From positions 1 through 34,336 of the forward strand of contig CALHUA010000200.1 in the NCBI GenBank assembly GCA_938039915.1: 34,336 nucleotides of DNA, read 5' to 3'. The position numbers and the translations under genes are program-made. The notes beneath the pieces are model-generated. The model was not told where the DNA came from. It was given only the letters and a program-made list of their open reading frames with translations, and searched no databases. This document shows, one piece after another, positions 1 through 7,805 of this stretch (the stretch's first letter is position 1; each line of letters starts with the position of its first letter). Source of the stretch: an uncultured Anderseniella sp. (lineage in GTDB: Bacteria; Pseudomonadota; Alphaproteobacteria; Rhizobiales; Aestuariivirgaceae).

Positions 1-1
1 C

Positions 2-712
2 GGCCTGTCGCCCGGCAAGATCTGGATGGAGATGTCGACCACCGACGAGGCGGAAGTCAAACGCCTGGGCGCGAAGGTCAAGGCCAAGGGTGCGGAACCG
101 GTGGACTGCCCTGTATCGGGTGGCTGCCATCGCGCTGATACAGGCAACATTTCGATATTCGCGGGCTGCGAGCGCGACACTTTCGAAAAGATCCTGCCGC
201 TCACCACCGTTCTGGGCCGCCGGGTGCTGCATACCGGTCCGTTGGGGTCGGCTTCCACGCTGAAGGTGATGACCAACTACCTGGCGACGGCAAACCTGCT
301 CACCTGCTGCGAAGCGCTGGTCACCATGAAGGCGGCCGGCATGGACCTGGCAACCACTTATGAAGCGATGAAGATTTCATCGGGCACCTCGTTCGTGCAC
401 GAGACCGAAAGCCAGTTGATTCTGAACGGATCTCGCGATGTGAATTTCACCATCGACCTGGTGTTGAAGGATATCGGCCTGTTCCAGACCATTGCGGAGC
501 GCAACAACGTGCCGCTGGAAATCTCTCCGATGATCATCGACATCATGAAGGACGGTCAGAAGCGCTATGGCGAGCGCGCCAATTCAGACGATATCATCAG
601 GCGTCTGGAAGAGGCGACCGGCCTGTCCGTCCTGGCCGATGGTTTCCCGGATGATCTCATCGACGAAGAGCCTGAGGAAAAGGGCTATGAGGTGGTGCCG
701 CCGGGAAGATAG
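2..712 (+). CDS. NAD(P)-dependent dehydrogenase, 3-hydroxyisobutyrate dehydrogenase family (5' partial)
   Basis: The reading frame is open from base 2, so the gene begins before the window and the listed ATG at 26 is internal. The first residues (GLSPGKIWMEMSTT) match the family segment that follows the Rossmann fold, where proteins read 'l.pGk.wid.STt'. The next part, PVSGGCHRADTG, is the substrate-binding motif normally written 'DAPVSGG...A..G'. The segment STLKVMTNYLATANLL carries the catalytic lysine of the family (K in 'G.g...K..nn'). The N-terminal NAD-binding GxGxxG motif must lie upstream of the window. Such enzymes oxidise beta-hydroxy acids with NAD(P). The exact substrate cannot be told here. 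The C-terminus has an acidic extension (DEEPEEKG). The RidA-like gene starts 9 bp downstream, so the two are probably co-transcribed. Confidence 0.85.
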   Translation, partial: GLSPGKIWMEMSTTDEAEVKRLGAKVKAKGAEPVDCPVSGGCHRADTGNISIFAGCERDTFEKILPLTTVLGRRVLHTGPLGSASTLKVMTNYLATANLLTCCEALVTMKAAGMDLATTYEAMKISSGTSFVHETESQLILNGSRDVNFTIDLVLKDIGLFQTIAERNNVPLEISPMIIDIMKDGQKRYGERANSDDIIRRLEEATGLSVLADGFPDDLIDEEPEEKGYEVVPPGR

Positions 713-721
713 AAAGCTCAT

Positions 722-1804
722 ATGGTTAAGCGTTCTTATGTTCCGTTTGACGTATTTGCCATGCGGGTCGACGTGCCGGTTTCAACGGCAGTGCGCGATG
801 GCGACCTGGGCTGGACCTGCGGCCAGTGCCCGCTAACTGACACAGGTGCCGTTTACGCACCCGGAGACCTGCTGGCCCAGGCAGAATTCGTGTGCGCCAT
901 GATCGAAACCGTCATGGCGCGGGCCGGTTTCACGTCATCATCTGTCGGCAAGCTGCATGTCTATTTTGCCGCTAAGACCGAGCGTGAGGCCGCCGGTGCA
1001 CTGGCCTTGATCTCAGCGCGGTTTGACCATGGCCCGCTCATCGTGCTGATCCCGGTGCCGCATTTCTACTATGACGGCATGCTGATCGAGGTCGATGTTT
1101 TCGCTGCCGGTAACCTGCAGGTGCGTGCGCCATGTAGGGCAGATGGCGTCCGGCTGGACCTGGTTGATGCCGGCGATCAGGTCTGGGCCTATGCCAGTGC
1201 CTCGCTGGCCGGTCGCTCGGCATCAGACGCGGCTGGTCTCATTGCCGCAGAACTGAACCGGCAGGGATTGGAGCAGGAGGATTTGCTTGCCGATGTCTGG
1301 ATGGTCGGCGGAGCCGATACCACGCATGTTGCGCGCGCCCTGCAACAGCAGCGGTTCGTGACCAACCCCGATGCGCTGGTCCGGCTGGCAGAACCGGCAA
1401 TGCCGGTCGTCGCAGCCAGTCTGTCATTCAGCAAGCAACCCGTCACTGTCCATTCTGACGTAAACACCGATAACGGCGTGCGTCTGACCCTGAAGACATC
1501 AGGATCGATGATCTGGGGCATGGGCACATGCGCAGACCCGCACCTCGACCTGGTCGGTCAGACATCGGATATCATGCAGGGCCTGGATACCGGTCTGCGG
1601 GCTGCAGGAGCGAGCTTTGCCGACGTGGTCAAGCTGACGGCCCATTACACCGGCGGCGCATCGGAAGAAGAACTGCACGGCAACATGAAAGTGCGCCACG
1701 GCTTCCACGCAAACCCGGGCCCGGCCTCCACCGGCTTGCCGGTCGCGGGCCTGGGTAACGAAAATTGCCGGATTGCAATTGATGTAGTTGCAATTTCGGA
1801 CTAG
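722..1804 (+). CDS. Multi-domain RidA/YjgF-like protein
   Basis: This 360-residue protein is about three times the length of a normal RidA subunit (about 128 residues). Residues 1-130 are a RidA-like domain (GDLGWTCGQCPLT, then a helix ending in VGKLHVYF, then LIEVDVFA). Residues about 245-360 are a clear second copy (SGSMIWGMGTCADPHLD, ASFADVVKLTAHYT, IAIDVVAI). The middle part, about 131-245, has the same order of elements in weaker form (GDQVWAYASASLA, EQEDLLADVWMVGG). RidA enzymes hydrolyse reactive enamines/imines and act as homotrimers with active sites between subunits. The catalytic arginine expected before the last strand (as in ARSCVEV) is not seen in either clear copy, where the text reads PASTGLPV and PVPHFYYD. 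Deaminase activity is therefore doubtful. It follows a dehydrogenase by 9 bp. The start has only a weak ribosome site. Confidence 0.82.
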   Translation: MVKRSYVPFDVFAMRVDVPVSTAVRDGDLGWTCGQCPLTDTGAVYAPGDLLAQAEFVCAMIETVMARAGFTSSSVGKLHVYFAAKTEREAAGALALISARFDHGPLIVLIPVPHFYYDGMLIEVDVFAAGNLQVRAPCRADGVRLDLVDAGDQVWAYASASLAGRSASDAAGLIAAELNRQGLEQEDLLADVWMVGGADTTHVARALQQQRFVTNPDALVRLAEPAMPVVAASLSFSKQPVTVHSDVNTDNGVRLTLKTSGSMIWGMGTCADPHLDLVGQTSDIMQGLDTGLRAAGASFADVVKLTAHYTGGASEEELHGNMKVRHGFHANPGPASTGLPVAGLGNENCRIAIDVVAISD

Positions 1805-1811
1805 CAGCCGC

Positions 1812-2360
1812 TCAGTCCTCGAATATCCCCGTCGGCTTGCCATCGATAGTTTTTGTGTTCTTGCGCTGCCAGTAGTCCTTTACACCGTCACTGCCCATGT
1901 CGTCGTAGTACGGCTCAAGTTCCACTTCACCGCGCGACCTGCGAAATTCCATGACGGGCACGCCGGTGCCGCATGAGGTCTGCACCAGGTCTATATTCAG
2001 GTCGAAAATCTGGCGGCTGCCTCCCAGCTTGGGGAAATCGCCGAGCAACCCGCCCCATTCCGCATCACGCGGATGGTATGTCGTGGCCTGACCATAGACA
2101 CGCAGGATCAGGGGATTGCCCTCGAAAGCGCAGAACATCAGCGTCATGCGGCCTGTGGCGCGCACGTGTGCTGCGGTTTCGTTGCCGCTGCCGCTGAGAT
2201 TGAGCCAGACAATGCGGTTGTCGCCCTCGATCCGCAGCGTATCCATGCCTTTGGGCGATACATTCACCCGCCCGGTCACATCCGCGGTGGCCACGAAGAA
2301 GACGGATTGCTTCTCGATGAAAGCCTTCAGGGTTCCGTTCAGTTTCTTTGCAGTCGGCAT
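1812..2360 (-). CDS. Pyridoxamine 5'-phosphate oxidase-fold (FMN-binding) family protein
   Basis: The protein has 182 residues and the split-barrel FMN-binding fold. The N-terminal strands read FFVATADVTGRVNVSPKGMD, the typical 'atad..G.p.vspkg' of the family, followed by RIVWLNLSGSGNETAAHV and RMTLMFCAFEG. This resembles the subgroup of putative flavin nucleotide-binding proteins rather than true PdxH, whose substrate-binding C-terminus is absent. It probably binds FMN or a related flavin. The substrate is unknown. An AGAGG-like ribosome site lies 8 bases before the ATG. The gene is convergent with the RidA-like gene (7 bp apart) and divergent from the HxlR regulator, so it may be a target of that regulator. 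Confidence 0.82.
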   Translation of the reverse strand: MPTAKKLNGTLKAFIEKQSVFFVATADVTGRVNVSPKGMDTLRIEGDNRIVWLNLSGSGNETAAHVRATGRMTLMFCAFEGNPLILRVYGQATTYHPRDAEWGGLLGDFPKLGGSRQIFDLNIDLVQTSCGTGVPVMEFRRSRGEVELEPYYDDMGSDGVKDYWQRKNTKTIDGKPTGIFED

Positions 2361-2583
2361 GTCTTGATCCTCTTGTTCCTGATATGTGAAAGATCGGCAA
2401 AGTGTTGGTCAAGGGCGTGCAAGGACCCTGCAATAACCGGGTTCCGGTTTTTCGCGAATATCGTATGCTTGGCGAATGAAGATCATCCGGCGAACTCCCT
2501 TGTTTGGTGCGTGTGCGAGTTGACGCATTCAAACTGCCACGCATCACATTCTTGCCGGCAGTGTAGAAAGTGAACCAGCCTCG

Positions 2584-2598
2584 GTACACAAACTGTAC
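2584..2598. promoter_or_regulatory. Candidate operator (GTAC-N7-GTAC) upstream of the HxlR gene
   Basis: An inverted repeat GTACACAAACTGTAC lies about 63 bp before the HxlR-type start, in the 300-bp region shared with the divergent PNPOx-like gene. HxlR/YodB-type regulators bind short TAC-GTA-type palindromes in divergent promoters, so this is a reasonable autoregulatory site. It is short enough to occur by chance. Confidence 0.3.
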
Positions 2599-2660
2599 TG
2601 GCCAGAAATCGGCCATCGGCATAGGCTCTCGGCAGGCTCAATTTCGTGTGGAGCATTGCC

Positions 2661-3380
2661 ATGACGACGAAACCATTTGGTCTTTACTGCCCGACCTCCA
2701 AGGCGTGTGAAGTGCTGCTGCCGCGCTGGACCATCCAGATCCTGGGCGAGCTTTGGGGGGGCTCCACGCGCTTCAACGAAATCAAGAGGGGACTTCCCGG
2801 CATCTCACCTACACTCCTGGCCAGACGCCTGAAGGAAATGCAGGAAAACGGACTGCTGCAACGGATCGAAGATGCGGCCACCGGCAATATCGACTATATC
2901 CGCACCGAAAAGGCTGCGGAACTCGATGACATTCTCAAGGGCCTTGCGTCTTGGGCGCAACGCCACATTACCGCGGAGATCGCCCTGGAGGACCGCGATG
3001 CCGATTTGCTCATGTGGAACATCAGGCGCCAGATTGACGTCGATGCACTGCCGCCCCGGCGAACGGTCATGCGCTTCAACTTTTCTGATGCGACATCGCC
3101 TGCCTCGACCTACTGGGTCATCACCAGGCCGGGTGAAACGGTCGAGTTGTGTGCAAGCGATCCCGGGTTTGACGTCGATCTGTACGTTGAAACACAAGTC
3201 AGGGTATTTACAGGGGCTTATCTCGGCCGCCGGTCATTTGAACGCGATGTCGAAGACGGTCACATCTTCCTGAGCGGTGATCGAAGACTGGTCCAGACAT
3301 TCCGCCGCTGGCTGACATTCTCGATGCATTCCGGCGTCGATGACATTGCGCGCGTGGACCATGACGCCGTCAGCGCCTGA
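2661..3380 (+). CDS. HxlR-family transcriptional regulator with C-terminal SCP2-like domain
   Basis: Residues about 8-105 form a winged helix of the HxlR type: a cysteine near the N-terminus (YCPTSKACEVLLPRW), a recognition region TRFNEIKRGLPGISPTLL and the wing ARRLKEMQENGLLQRI. Residues about 115-239 resemble an SCP2/sterol-transfer-like domain (MRFNFSD...YWVITRPGETVELC...DVDLYVETQ), a fusion known in part of this family. I chose ATG 2661 because GGAG sits 7 bases upstream of it. The track start at 2646 is a GTG that includes the ribosome site in the protein. It is divergent from the PNPOx-like gene. The regulator may sense a small ligand through the C-terminal domain or a redox signal through the cysteine; neither is shown. 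Confidence 0.85.
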   Translation: MTTKPFGLYCPTSKACEVLLPRWTIQILGELWGGSTRFNEIKRGLPGISPTLLARRLKEMQENGLLQRIEDAATGNIDYIRTEKAAELDDILKGLASWAQRHITAEIALEDRDADLLMWNIRRQIDVDALPPRRTVMRFNFSDATSPASTYWVITRPGETVELCASDPGFDVDLYVETQVRVFTGAYLGRRSFERDVEDGHIFLSGDRRLVQTFRRWLTFSMHSGVDDIARVDHDAVSA

Positions 3381-3417
3381 TCCGCTGCTCCTCACGGCCA
3401 GGTAAATGCATCCACAC

Positions 3418-3453
3418 AAACAAAAACCCCGGCATTCAGAAATGAACACCGGG
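3418..3453 (-). terminator. Rho-independent terminator facing the minus strand, no gene assigned
   Basis: Read on the minus strand, CCCGGTGTTCA-TTTC-TGAATGCCGGG forms an 11-bp stem including two G-U pairs, followed by GTTTTTGTTTG. On the plus strand the two wobble positions become C-A mismatches and there is no U tract, so the signal is directional. Both flanking genes (HxlR and the diguanylate cyclase) are on the plus strand, so no annotated minus-strand gene ends here. Confidence 0.6.
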
Positions 3454-3564
3454 TCCGGCCCAGTTGCCTTAAATTACCCAGCCTATATTCAGTAAAACTG
3501 GAATGTAATTAAGGTTTGTCGGTATCTTTCAGTATTCAAATAAGGTCTTGGTAGTATCTATGTG

Positions 3565-3573
3565 TTATCCACA
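3565..3573 (+). promoter_or_regulatory. Perfect DnaA-box sequence TTATCCACA
   Basis: TTATCCACA is the consensus DnaA box, lying inside a TGTG-N5-CACA palindrome 27 bp before the GTG start of the diguanylate cyclase. It is single and there is no AT-rich unwinding region or box cluster, so it is not an origin. DnaA control of the gene is possible but unproven. Confidence 0.35.
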
Positions 3574-3599
3574 ATCTCAAATCCCGGAGGTTGTGACCC

Positions 3600-5234
3600 G
3601 TGACTGATACCAATCACCTGCGCGCAATGGTTGATGAGCTGAGTAGTTCATTCGATCAGACGTCATCAGATCAGACAAGTGAAGATGCTCAGGTTGACAG
3701 TCTGATGTCTGACCGGTCGGCGCTTAAACGGTTGCTGTCGGAATATCACATTCTTCTTGAGGCCCTGGATAAAAGTCCGATGGCCTACTGCGTTTACGAT
3801 GAACAAGACCGGCTCATTGCCGCAAACCCGGCCTACGAACGCCTGCACCCCGGCCTGGCTGAACTGCGTCTTCACGCCAAAGACAAGAGAATTGACCTGT
3901 TTTACGCGGATCTGGTGCGCAGAGAGCTTGCCGGCAAGGTATCTGCCGGGGAACTCGAGGCGGCGGTCTCGGAGCGGGTCAAGGCGCAAAAATATGCTGA
4001 CGGAGCAGCCGTGGAGCGTAGTTATCAGGGCAACGGGAACTTCCGGGTGATGAAGTACCGCCTGTCATCTGGCGGCAGCGCCGGCATTGCGCTGGATATC
4101 ACCGAGCTCAAGCAGCGTGAAACCGAGCTGGACAGGGCCAGGAATGTTGCTGAAGAAGCGACAGAACGGGCAGAAGCATCGCTTGAGGCTGAACGGTCGC
4201 GCAAACTGCAGGCCCGGCAATTGTCTGAACTGGGCGAATGGCTGCAAAGCTGCAAGACCGTGCAGGAATTGTTTGTCGTCGTTGACCGGCTGATGCCGCA
4301 AATGTTCCCCTCAAGCGAAGGTGAACTGTATATCTATTCGAATTCCCGGGATGTCCTCGACGGTGCCTGCCAGTGGAACCGTGACGACCTGCTTCACAAG
4401 CATATCCAGCCGGATGACTGCTGGGCGCTGCGGCGCGGACGCATGATGCGTTATGGTGAGGGCCTGTCCAACATCCCATGCAGCCATGCAGCCAAGGCCG
4501 GACCAGATGGCGAGCAGGTGCCGCCTTATGTCTGCATTCCGATCCTGGCCCATGGCGATACGGTTGGTCTGCTGCATATCAGGTTTCCGGCGGTGAACAG
4601 TTCGGAAGAAAACTGCCTGGATGAAACCGTGCTGGCATTCGCGCTGCAATGCGCTGAGCAGATCAGCCTGGCTGTTGCCAATGCAAAACTGCGTGACGAA
4701 CTGGAACAGCAATCGATCCGCGATCCGCTGACCGGGTTGTACAATCGTCGCCATTTCATGAATCAGATGCATCACACCATGAAAAAATCCGGCTCGGACA
4801 AGAAGTCTGTCGGATTGATCGCGCTGGACGCCGACAACTTCAAGACATTCAATGATGTGCACGGCCACAATGCGGGCGATGTAGTGTTGTGCGCCATTTC
4901 GGAAGCGCTGTTGGAGGCCGTCAGGCCGACAGACACGGTGGCGCGCTTTGGCGGTGAGGAATTTGCCGTCCTGCTGTCTGACACCGGAACCGATGCCGCA
5001 GAAGACCGGGCCGAGGCAATCCGGGCCGCCATTGCAGGCCTTTCTATCCGTTATGGAGAAGGTGTGCTGCCCCGCGTAACAGTGTCATGCGGTGTCGCGG
5101 GAACGTCCGAATTCGGATATGTCCCGCAGGAGCTGCTGCGGGCAGCTGATGTTGCCCTTTACCGGGCCAAGGATACGGGCCGCAACCGTGTGTGCCGCGC
5201 TGAACCCTCCGACATAGCTGAGCGATCGGCCTGA
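3600..5234 (+). CDS. Diguanylate cyclase, PAS-GAF-GGDEF
   Basis: It makes c-di-GMP from two GTP. Residues about 53-150 are a PAS domain (LLEALDKSPMAYCVYDEQDRLIAANPAYERL), 150-205 is a charged helical linker, 209-365 is a GAF-like domain containing DDCWALRRGR and PYVCIPILAHGDTVGLLHI, and 370-535 is GGDEF. The active site is intact: GGEEF at about 451, with LDADNFKTFND for metal and nucleotide binding. The inhibitory I-site RxxD is present as RPTD exactly five residues before GGEEF, which predicts product feedback inhibition. No membrane segment is seen, so the protein is probably cytosolic with PAS and GAF as sensors. The start is GTG with GGAGG 9 bases upstream. The gene has about 220 bp of upstream non-coding DNA and stands alone on its strand. 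Confidence 0.93.
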   Translation: MTDTNHLRAMVDELSSSFDQTSSDQTSEDAQVDSLMSDRSALKRLLSEYHILLEALDKSPMAYCVYDEQDRLIAANPAYERLHPGLAELRLHAKDKRIDLFYADLVRRELAGKVSAGELEAAVSERVKAQKYADGAAVERSYQGNGNFRVMKYRLSSGGSAGIALDITELKQRETELDRARNVAEEATERAEASLEAERSRKLQARQLSELGEWLQSCKTVQELFVVVDRLMPQMFPSSEGELYIYSNSRDVLDGACQWNRDDLLHKHIQPDDCWALRRGRMMRYGEGLSNIPCSHAAKAGPDGEQVPPYVCIPILAHGDTVGLLHIRFPAVNSSEENCLDETVLAFALQCAEQISLAVANAKLRDELEQQSIRDPLTGLYNRRHFMNQMHHTMKKSGSDKKSVGLIALDADNFKTFNDVHGHNAGDVVLCAISEALLEAVRPTDTVARFGGEEFAVLLSDTGTDAAEDRAEAIRAAIAGLSIRYGEGVLPRVTVSCGVAGTSEFGYVPQELLRAADVALYRAKDTGRNRVCRAEPSDIAERSA

Positions 5235-5313
5235 TCTGGTCTGGCAGATTACTTGACGCCGACACGGCAACATCAATTGTGCAGCATGAAATCCAACATC
5301 GGGCCTGCCGCTT

Positions 5314-6270
5314 TTAGCAGACGTCCTTGTTGAGTTGTTCGGCGGAGGTGGCCAGCGGTGTTGTGATCACACAATTGGACCGTCCAAGGCTCTGGACCTG
5401 AGCCTGAGCCTGTTGGTTCAGACCGATTTCAGGTGCCAGCAACGGGCCGACGACGATAAGGGCGCCGAGAGCTACTGCCATCCCCATGCACAACCATGCA
5501 AGTGGCCGGTTACGGCTCGACTTGAGAGTGGTGCGTTGTTGCCCTGGATAAAACCGGTGAGCCGCACCGCGCTGAACGCGGGTGCGTCGGGATGATCTGT
5601 TGGCGGCTTTTACCGGTGCCGCTGACGATTGCAGGTATCGCGATTCGTAGCGCCACAGTATTTCGGACCTGCTGCGTTTCGATACAAGCCGCCTGCCCTT
5701 TATTTCCGCCTGCAGCATCCGAACGGCATGCCGTCTGTGATTGGCAGCCAGTCGTTTGGCCAGTGTCTGCAGATTCCGGTGGTAGGAGAAGTGCCTTCTG
5801 TAGAACTGCCGTTCCAGCTTCGCTCCAACGCGCTTGAAGCGAGCAGGATTCGGCGCCCCCAGGATGATCAGCTTGTATTGCCTTCCAAGCTTGTGGGACA
5901 GAAAGCAGAATTTCGCATAGCGCTGGCTGAGCTCCGGATGCTGACGAACCAGATGATCCCATCTGTCGTCCAGCTTCAGGTATACTCTCGGGCGTATATG
6001 GGGTTCTGCCTGCGTTGCCTGTTGTTGCTGCTGCATCTGGGCCTGCGCACGCAGGTCCATATATTGCTTGAGCTTGTCCTCGTCGCGAAGGACTTCATAG
6101 GCTTCTTGTATTTCCTGAAATCTCTTCTCGGCTTCGGTGTCTTCGCCTGTGTGGAGGTCAGGGTGAAACTTTTTCGCCAGCGCCCGATGGGCCGCCTTGA
6201 CCACCTCCGGATGTGCCTCGGAAGACAATCCCAGTATCGCGAAGTAGTCCTTGTTCGGATCACACTGCAT
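5314..6270 (-). CDS. J-domain protein with C-terminal membrane segment
   Basis: Residues about 5-70 (from the ATG at 6270) are a J domain: DYFAILGLSSEAHPEVVKAA, the HPD motif in KKFHPDLH that stimulates Hsp70 ATPase, and FQEIQEAYEVL. A glutamine-rich linker follows (QMQQQQQ). The middle is a basic, poorly characterised region rich in arginine (about 110-240). A hydrophobic helix near the end (LAWLCMGMAVALGALIVVGPLL) suggests tail anchoring with a short cysteine-containing tail. There are no zinc-finger CXXCXGXG repeats, so this is a class C J protein, not DnaJ itself. The track start at 6303 is GTG. I prefer ATG 6270, which places the J domain near the N-terminus, but neither has a good ribosome site. 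It is convergent with the diguanylate cyclase. Confidence 0.82.
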   Translation of the reverse strand: MQCDPNKDYFAILGLSSEAHPEVVKAAHRALAKKFHPDLHTGEDTEAEKRFQEIQEAYEVLRDEDKLKQYMDLRAQAQMQQQQQATQAEPHIRPRVYLKLDDRWDHLVRQHPELSQRYAKFCFLSHKLGRQYKLIILGAPNPARFKRVGAKLERQFYRRHFSYHRNLQTLAKRLAANHRRHAVRMLQAEIKGRRLVSKRSRSEILWRYESRYLQSSAAPVKAANRSSRRTRVQRGAAHRFYPGQQRTTLKSSRNRPLAWLCMGMAVALGALIVVGPLLAPEIGLNQQAQAQVQSLGRSNCVITTPLATSAEQLNKDVC

Positions 6271-6303
6271 CTTTACACAACCCACAACCACCTCACTCGT
6301 CAC

Positions 6304-6696
6304 TCGTGTACTTTACACGTGCGCGAGAAAGAACCTTCAGGAGCCATCCCTTGATAGTGGAAGCCGCATCACGCCTCCCCCCTTAGCTTCAGTCAAGATG
6401 AATATATTGACCACAATGTGGCTTTGTCCACTGCGCTGGCAATCTTGTCTTGACATCCGACCAACTGCCGGTTGCAGGAACAGGGGCTTCCGATCCATCC
6501 ATGACATGTCTCGAGTAGCAGGCCGACAACAATCGCACCTTAAATCACGGGTCTCGTCAGTCGAACTGCATCGGTTGGGGTTGCCGGGTCGTCCATCGGC
6601 CTGCAGCTGTTGAGCAGCTGCGAAATGCCGGTTGCGGGCATTCAATCGAATACGCTCAATGGCCGTTCATTGCCCAATCAGCATGTTGTGCGCTGG
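6304..6696. other. Non-coding stretch between the J-domain gene and the cupin gene
   Basis: No convincing gene was seen in this stretch of about 390 bp; the track ORFs here lack ribosome sites and family resemblance. It should contain the promoter of the minus-strand J-domain gene. A CGTGTA-CTT-TACACG inverted repeat (6305-6319) lies 35 bp before its ATG. A 7-bp stem GCAGCTG-TTGAG-CAGCTGC (6603-6621) lies downstream of the cupin gene but has no U tract. Confidence 0.5.
6305..6319. promoter_or_regulatory. Inverted repeat CGTGTA-N3-TACACG before the J-domain gene
   Basis: A perfect 6-bp inverted repeat with a 3-bp spacer lies immediately upstream of the J-domain gene. It could be an operator or a small 5'-UTR hairpin. 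It is short and no known regulator is matched. Confidence 0.3.
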
Positions 6697-7182
6697 TTAC
6701 CGGTTGATATCTGTCCGGGCTCTCTCGGGAACGTCACCCAGGTTGACAATATCGTACGCTCGAGCCAATTCCTCCATCTTGAGCGGGTCATTGAGCTGTT
6801 GTTCGTCCAATTTGCCAAGTTCCGCAAGGTACAGATCAAAGCCTGCCGGCTGGAAGATCATCAGCATTCGCGCACAAACACTCGCCTTGTTCACCACACA
6901 CGCGTGCGGCACCCCGGGCGGGATATGAAGGCAACTGCCGGGCGCAGCGGTTATCCAGTCTCCGTCTACATGGAAGTCCAGATTACCCTCCAAAATGTAA
7001 AACGTCTCCGCATGATGGTCATGGCGGTGAAGACCAAGCGCAAACGTGGATTTCAGATTGTCTTCCATCAAGGTGAAGTGACCGTCAGTGTCGTGGGCGG
7101 AAACTTTCACATATGTGTGATCGGCTGACCATTCGTAGTCGGTTCCGCCCAGCGGTTTCACAAAGGAGTAGCGTTTTGACAT
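6697..7182 (-). CDS. Cupin-domain protein
   Basis: A single beta-barrel cupin of 161 residues. Motif 1 is visible as LGLHRHDHHAETFYILEGNLDF, with the metal-binding histidines and glutamate (H-x-H...E), and motif 2 as GSCLHIPPGVPHACVV with the final histidine. It is therefore likely a metal-binding cupin, as in dioxygenases, isomerases or sensors; the substrate is unknown. I start it at ATG 7182 because CGAGGA lies 11 bases upstream. The 13 extra residues of the longer track ORF include the intergenic hairpin. It follows the ester-cyclase-like gene by 65 bp on the same strand and is probably co-transcribed with it, under the divergent LysR. Confidence 0.87.
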   Translation of the reverse strand: MSKRYSFVKPLGGTDYEWSADHTYVKVSAHDTDGHFTLMEDNLKSTFALGLHRHDHHAETFYILEGNLDFHVDGDWITAAPGSCLHIPPGVPHACVVNKASVCARMLMIFQPAGFDLYLAELGKLDEQQLNDPLKMEELARAYDIVNLGDVPERARTDINR

Positions 7183-7210
7183 TTTGAGATGTCCTCGGTC
7201 TGGAGAATGG

Positions 7211-7236
7211 CGGCCGGGCACAGCGTTGCCCGGCCG
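7211..7236 (-). other. GC-rich intercistronic hairpin
   Basis: CGGCCGGGCA and TGCCCGGCCG form a perfect 10-bp stem with a 6-nt loop between the ester-cyclase-like gene and the cupin gene. No U tract follows on either strand. It may stabilise the upstream message or attenuate cupin expression. Confidence 0.55.
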
Positions 7237-7247
7237 GCACGTGAGGT

Positions 7248-7727
7248 TTACTTGGCGCTCAACTGGCGCAATGCACCGGCCCAGTCCTCGACATGATATG
7301 TTTTAACGATCTTACCGTCTTCGATTGTGTGGATATCAATCGTCAGGATGTCGAAGCTCTTGCCTTTGCCATCCACGCCGAACAATGGACCGGCTGGAGT
7401 TCCCGTGGCCCGGCTGCGCACCACGACGCGATCGCCTGCCTGGATCATTTCCTCCACGGCCCAGGTCAGGTCGGGTATCAGTTTGCCGAACCCGCCGACC
7501 TGGCCAATGAAAGCATCGCGCGTTTTGATTTTTCCTGAATAATCACCAATGCTGCCCCAGCCTGCCGTCGTTGCTGATCTGAAGGCGTCAGCGTGTGCAT
7601 CGGATGCAGGATTGCTCAGATAGTCATAAAACGTCTGAACGAGTGGTTTGTCGTCTGCCATTACAGCGTTTGTCATGGGGCTGAGCAGCAGTGCAAGGGC
7701 AGCAATTATTACTCTGAATTTAGTCAT
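7248..7727 (-). CDS. Exported SnoaL/NTF2-like (ester cyclase-like) protein
   Basis: The 159-residue protein begins with a signal peptide (FRVIIAALALLLSPMTNAVMA, cleavage likely near ADD). The rest resembles the SnoaL-like polyketide cyclase/ester cyclase branch of the NTF2 fold: a helix FYDYLSNPASDAHADAF, then DLTWAVEEMIQAGDRVVVRSRATGTPAGPLFG and a closing IDIHTIEDGKIVKTYHVEDW, which is strongly typical of that group. The location is predicted periplasmic. The reaction is unknown; many members have no proven activity. AGGAGA lies 7 bases before the ATG. It is the first gene of a probable two-gene operon with the cupin and is divergent from a LysR regulator. Confidence 0.86.
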   Translation of the reverse strand: MTKFRVIIAALALLLSPMTNAVMADDKPLVQTFYDYLSNPASDAHADAFRSATTAGWGSIGDYSGKIKTRDAFIGQVGGFGKLIPDLTWAVEEMIQAGDRVVVRSRATGTPAGPLFGVDGKGKSFDILTIDIHTIEDGKIVKTYHVEDWAGALRQLSAK

Positions 7728-7805
7728 TGTGTTCTCCTGGTTTCCCGGAACTACCGGTCAATTTTTTTGACGCGGCTTCCTTCCTCCAGAGCATGGACGA
7801 ATGTG

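Noticed and set aside
3565-3573. Replication origin at the DnaA box
   Set aside because: There is a single box, no box cluster, no AT-rich region and none of the usual origin genes nearby.
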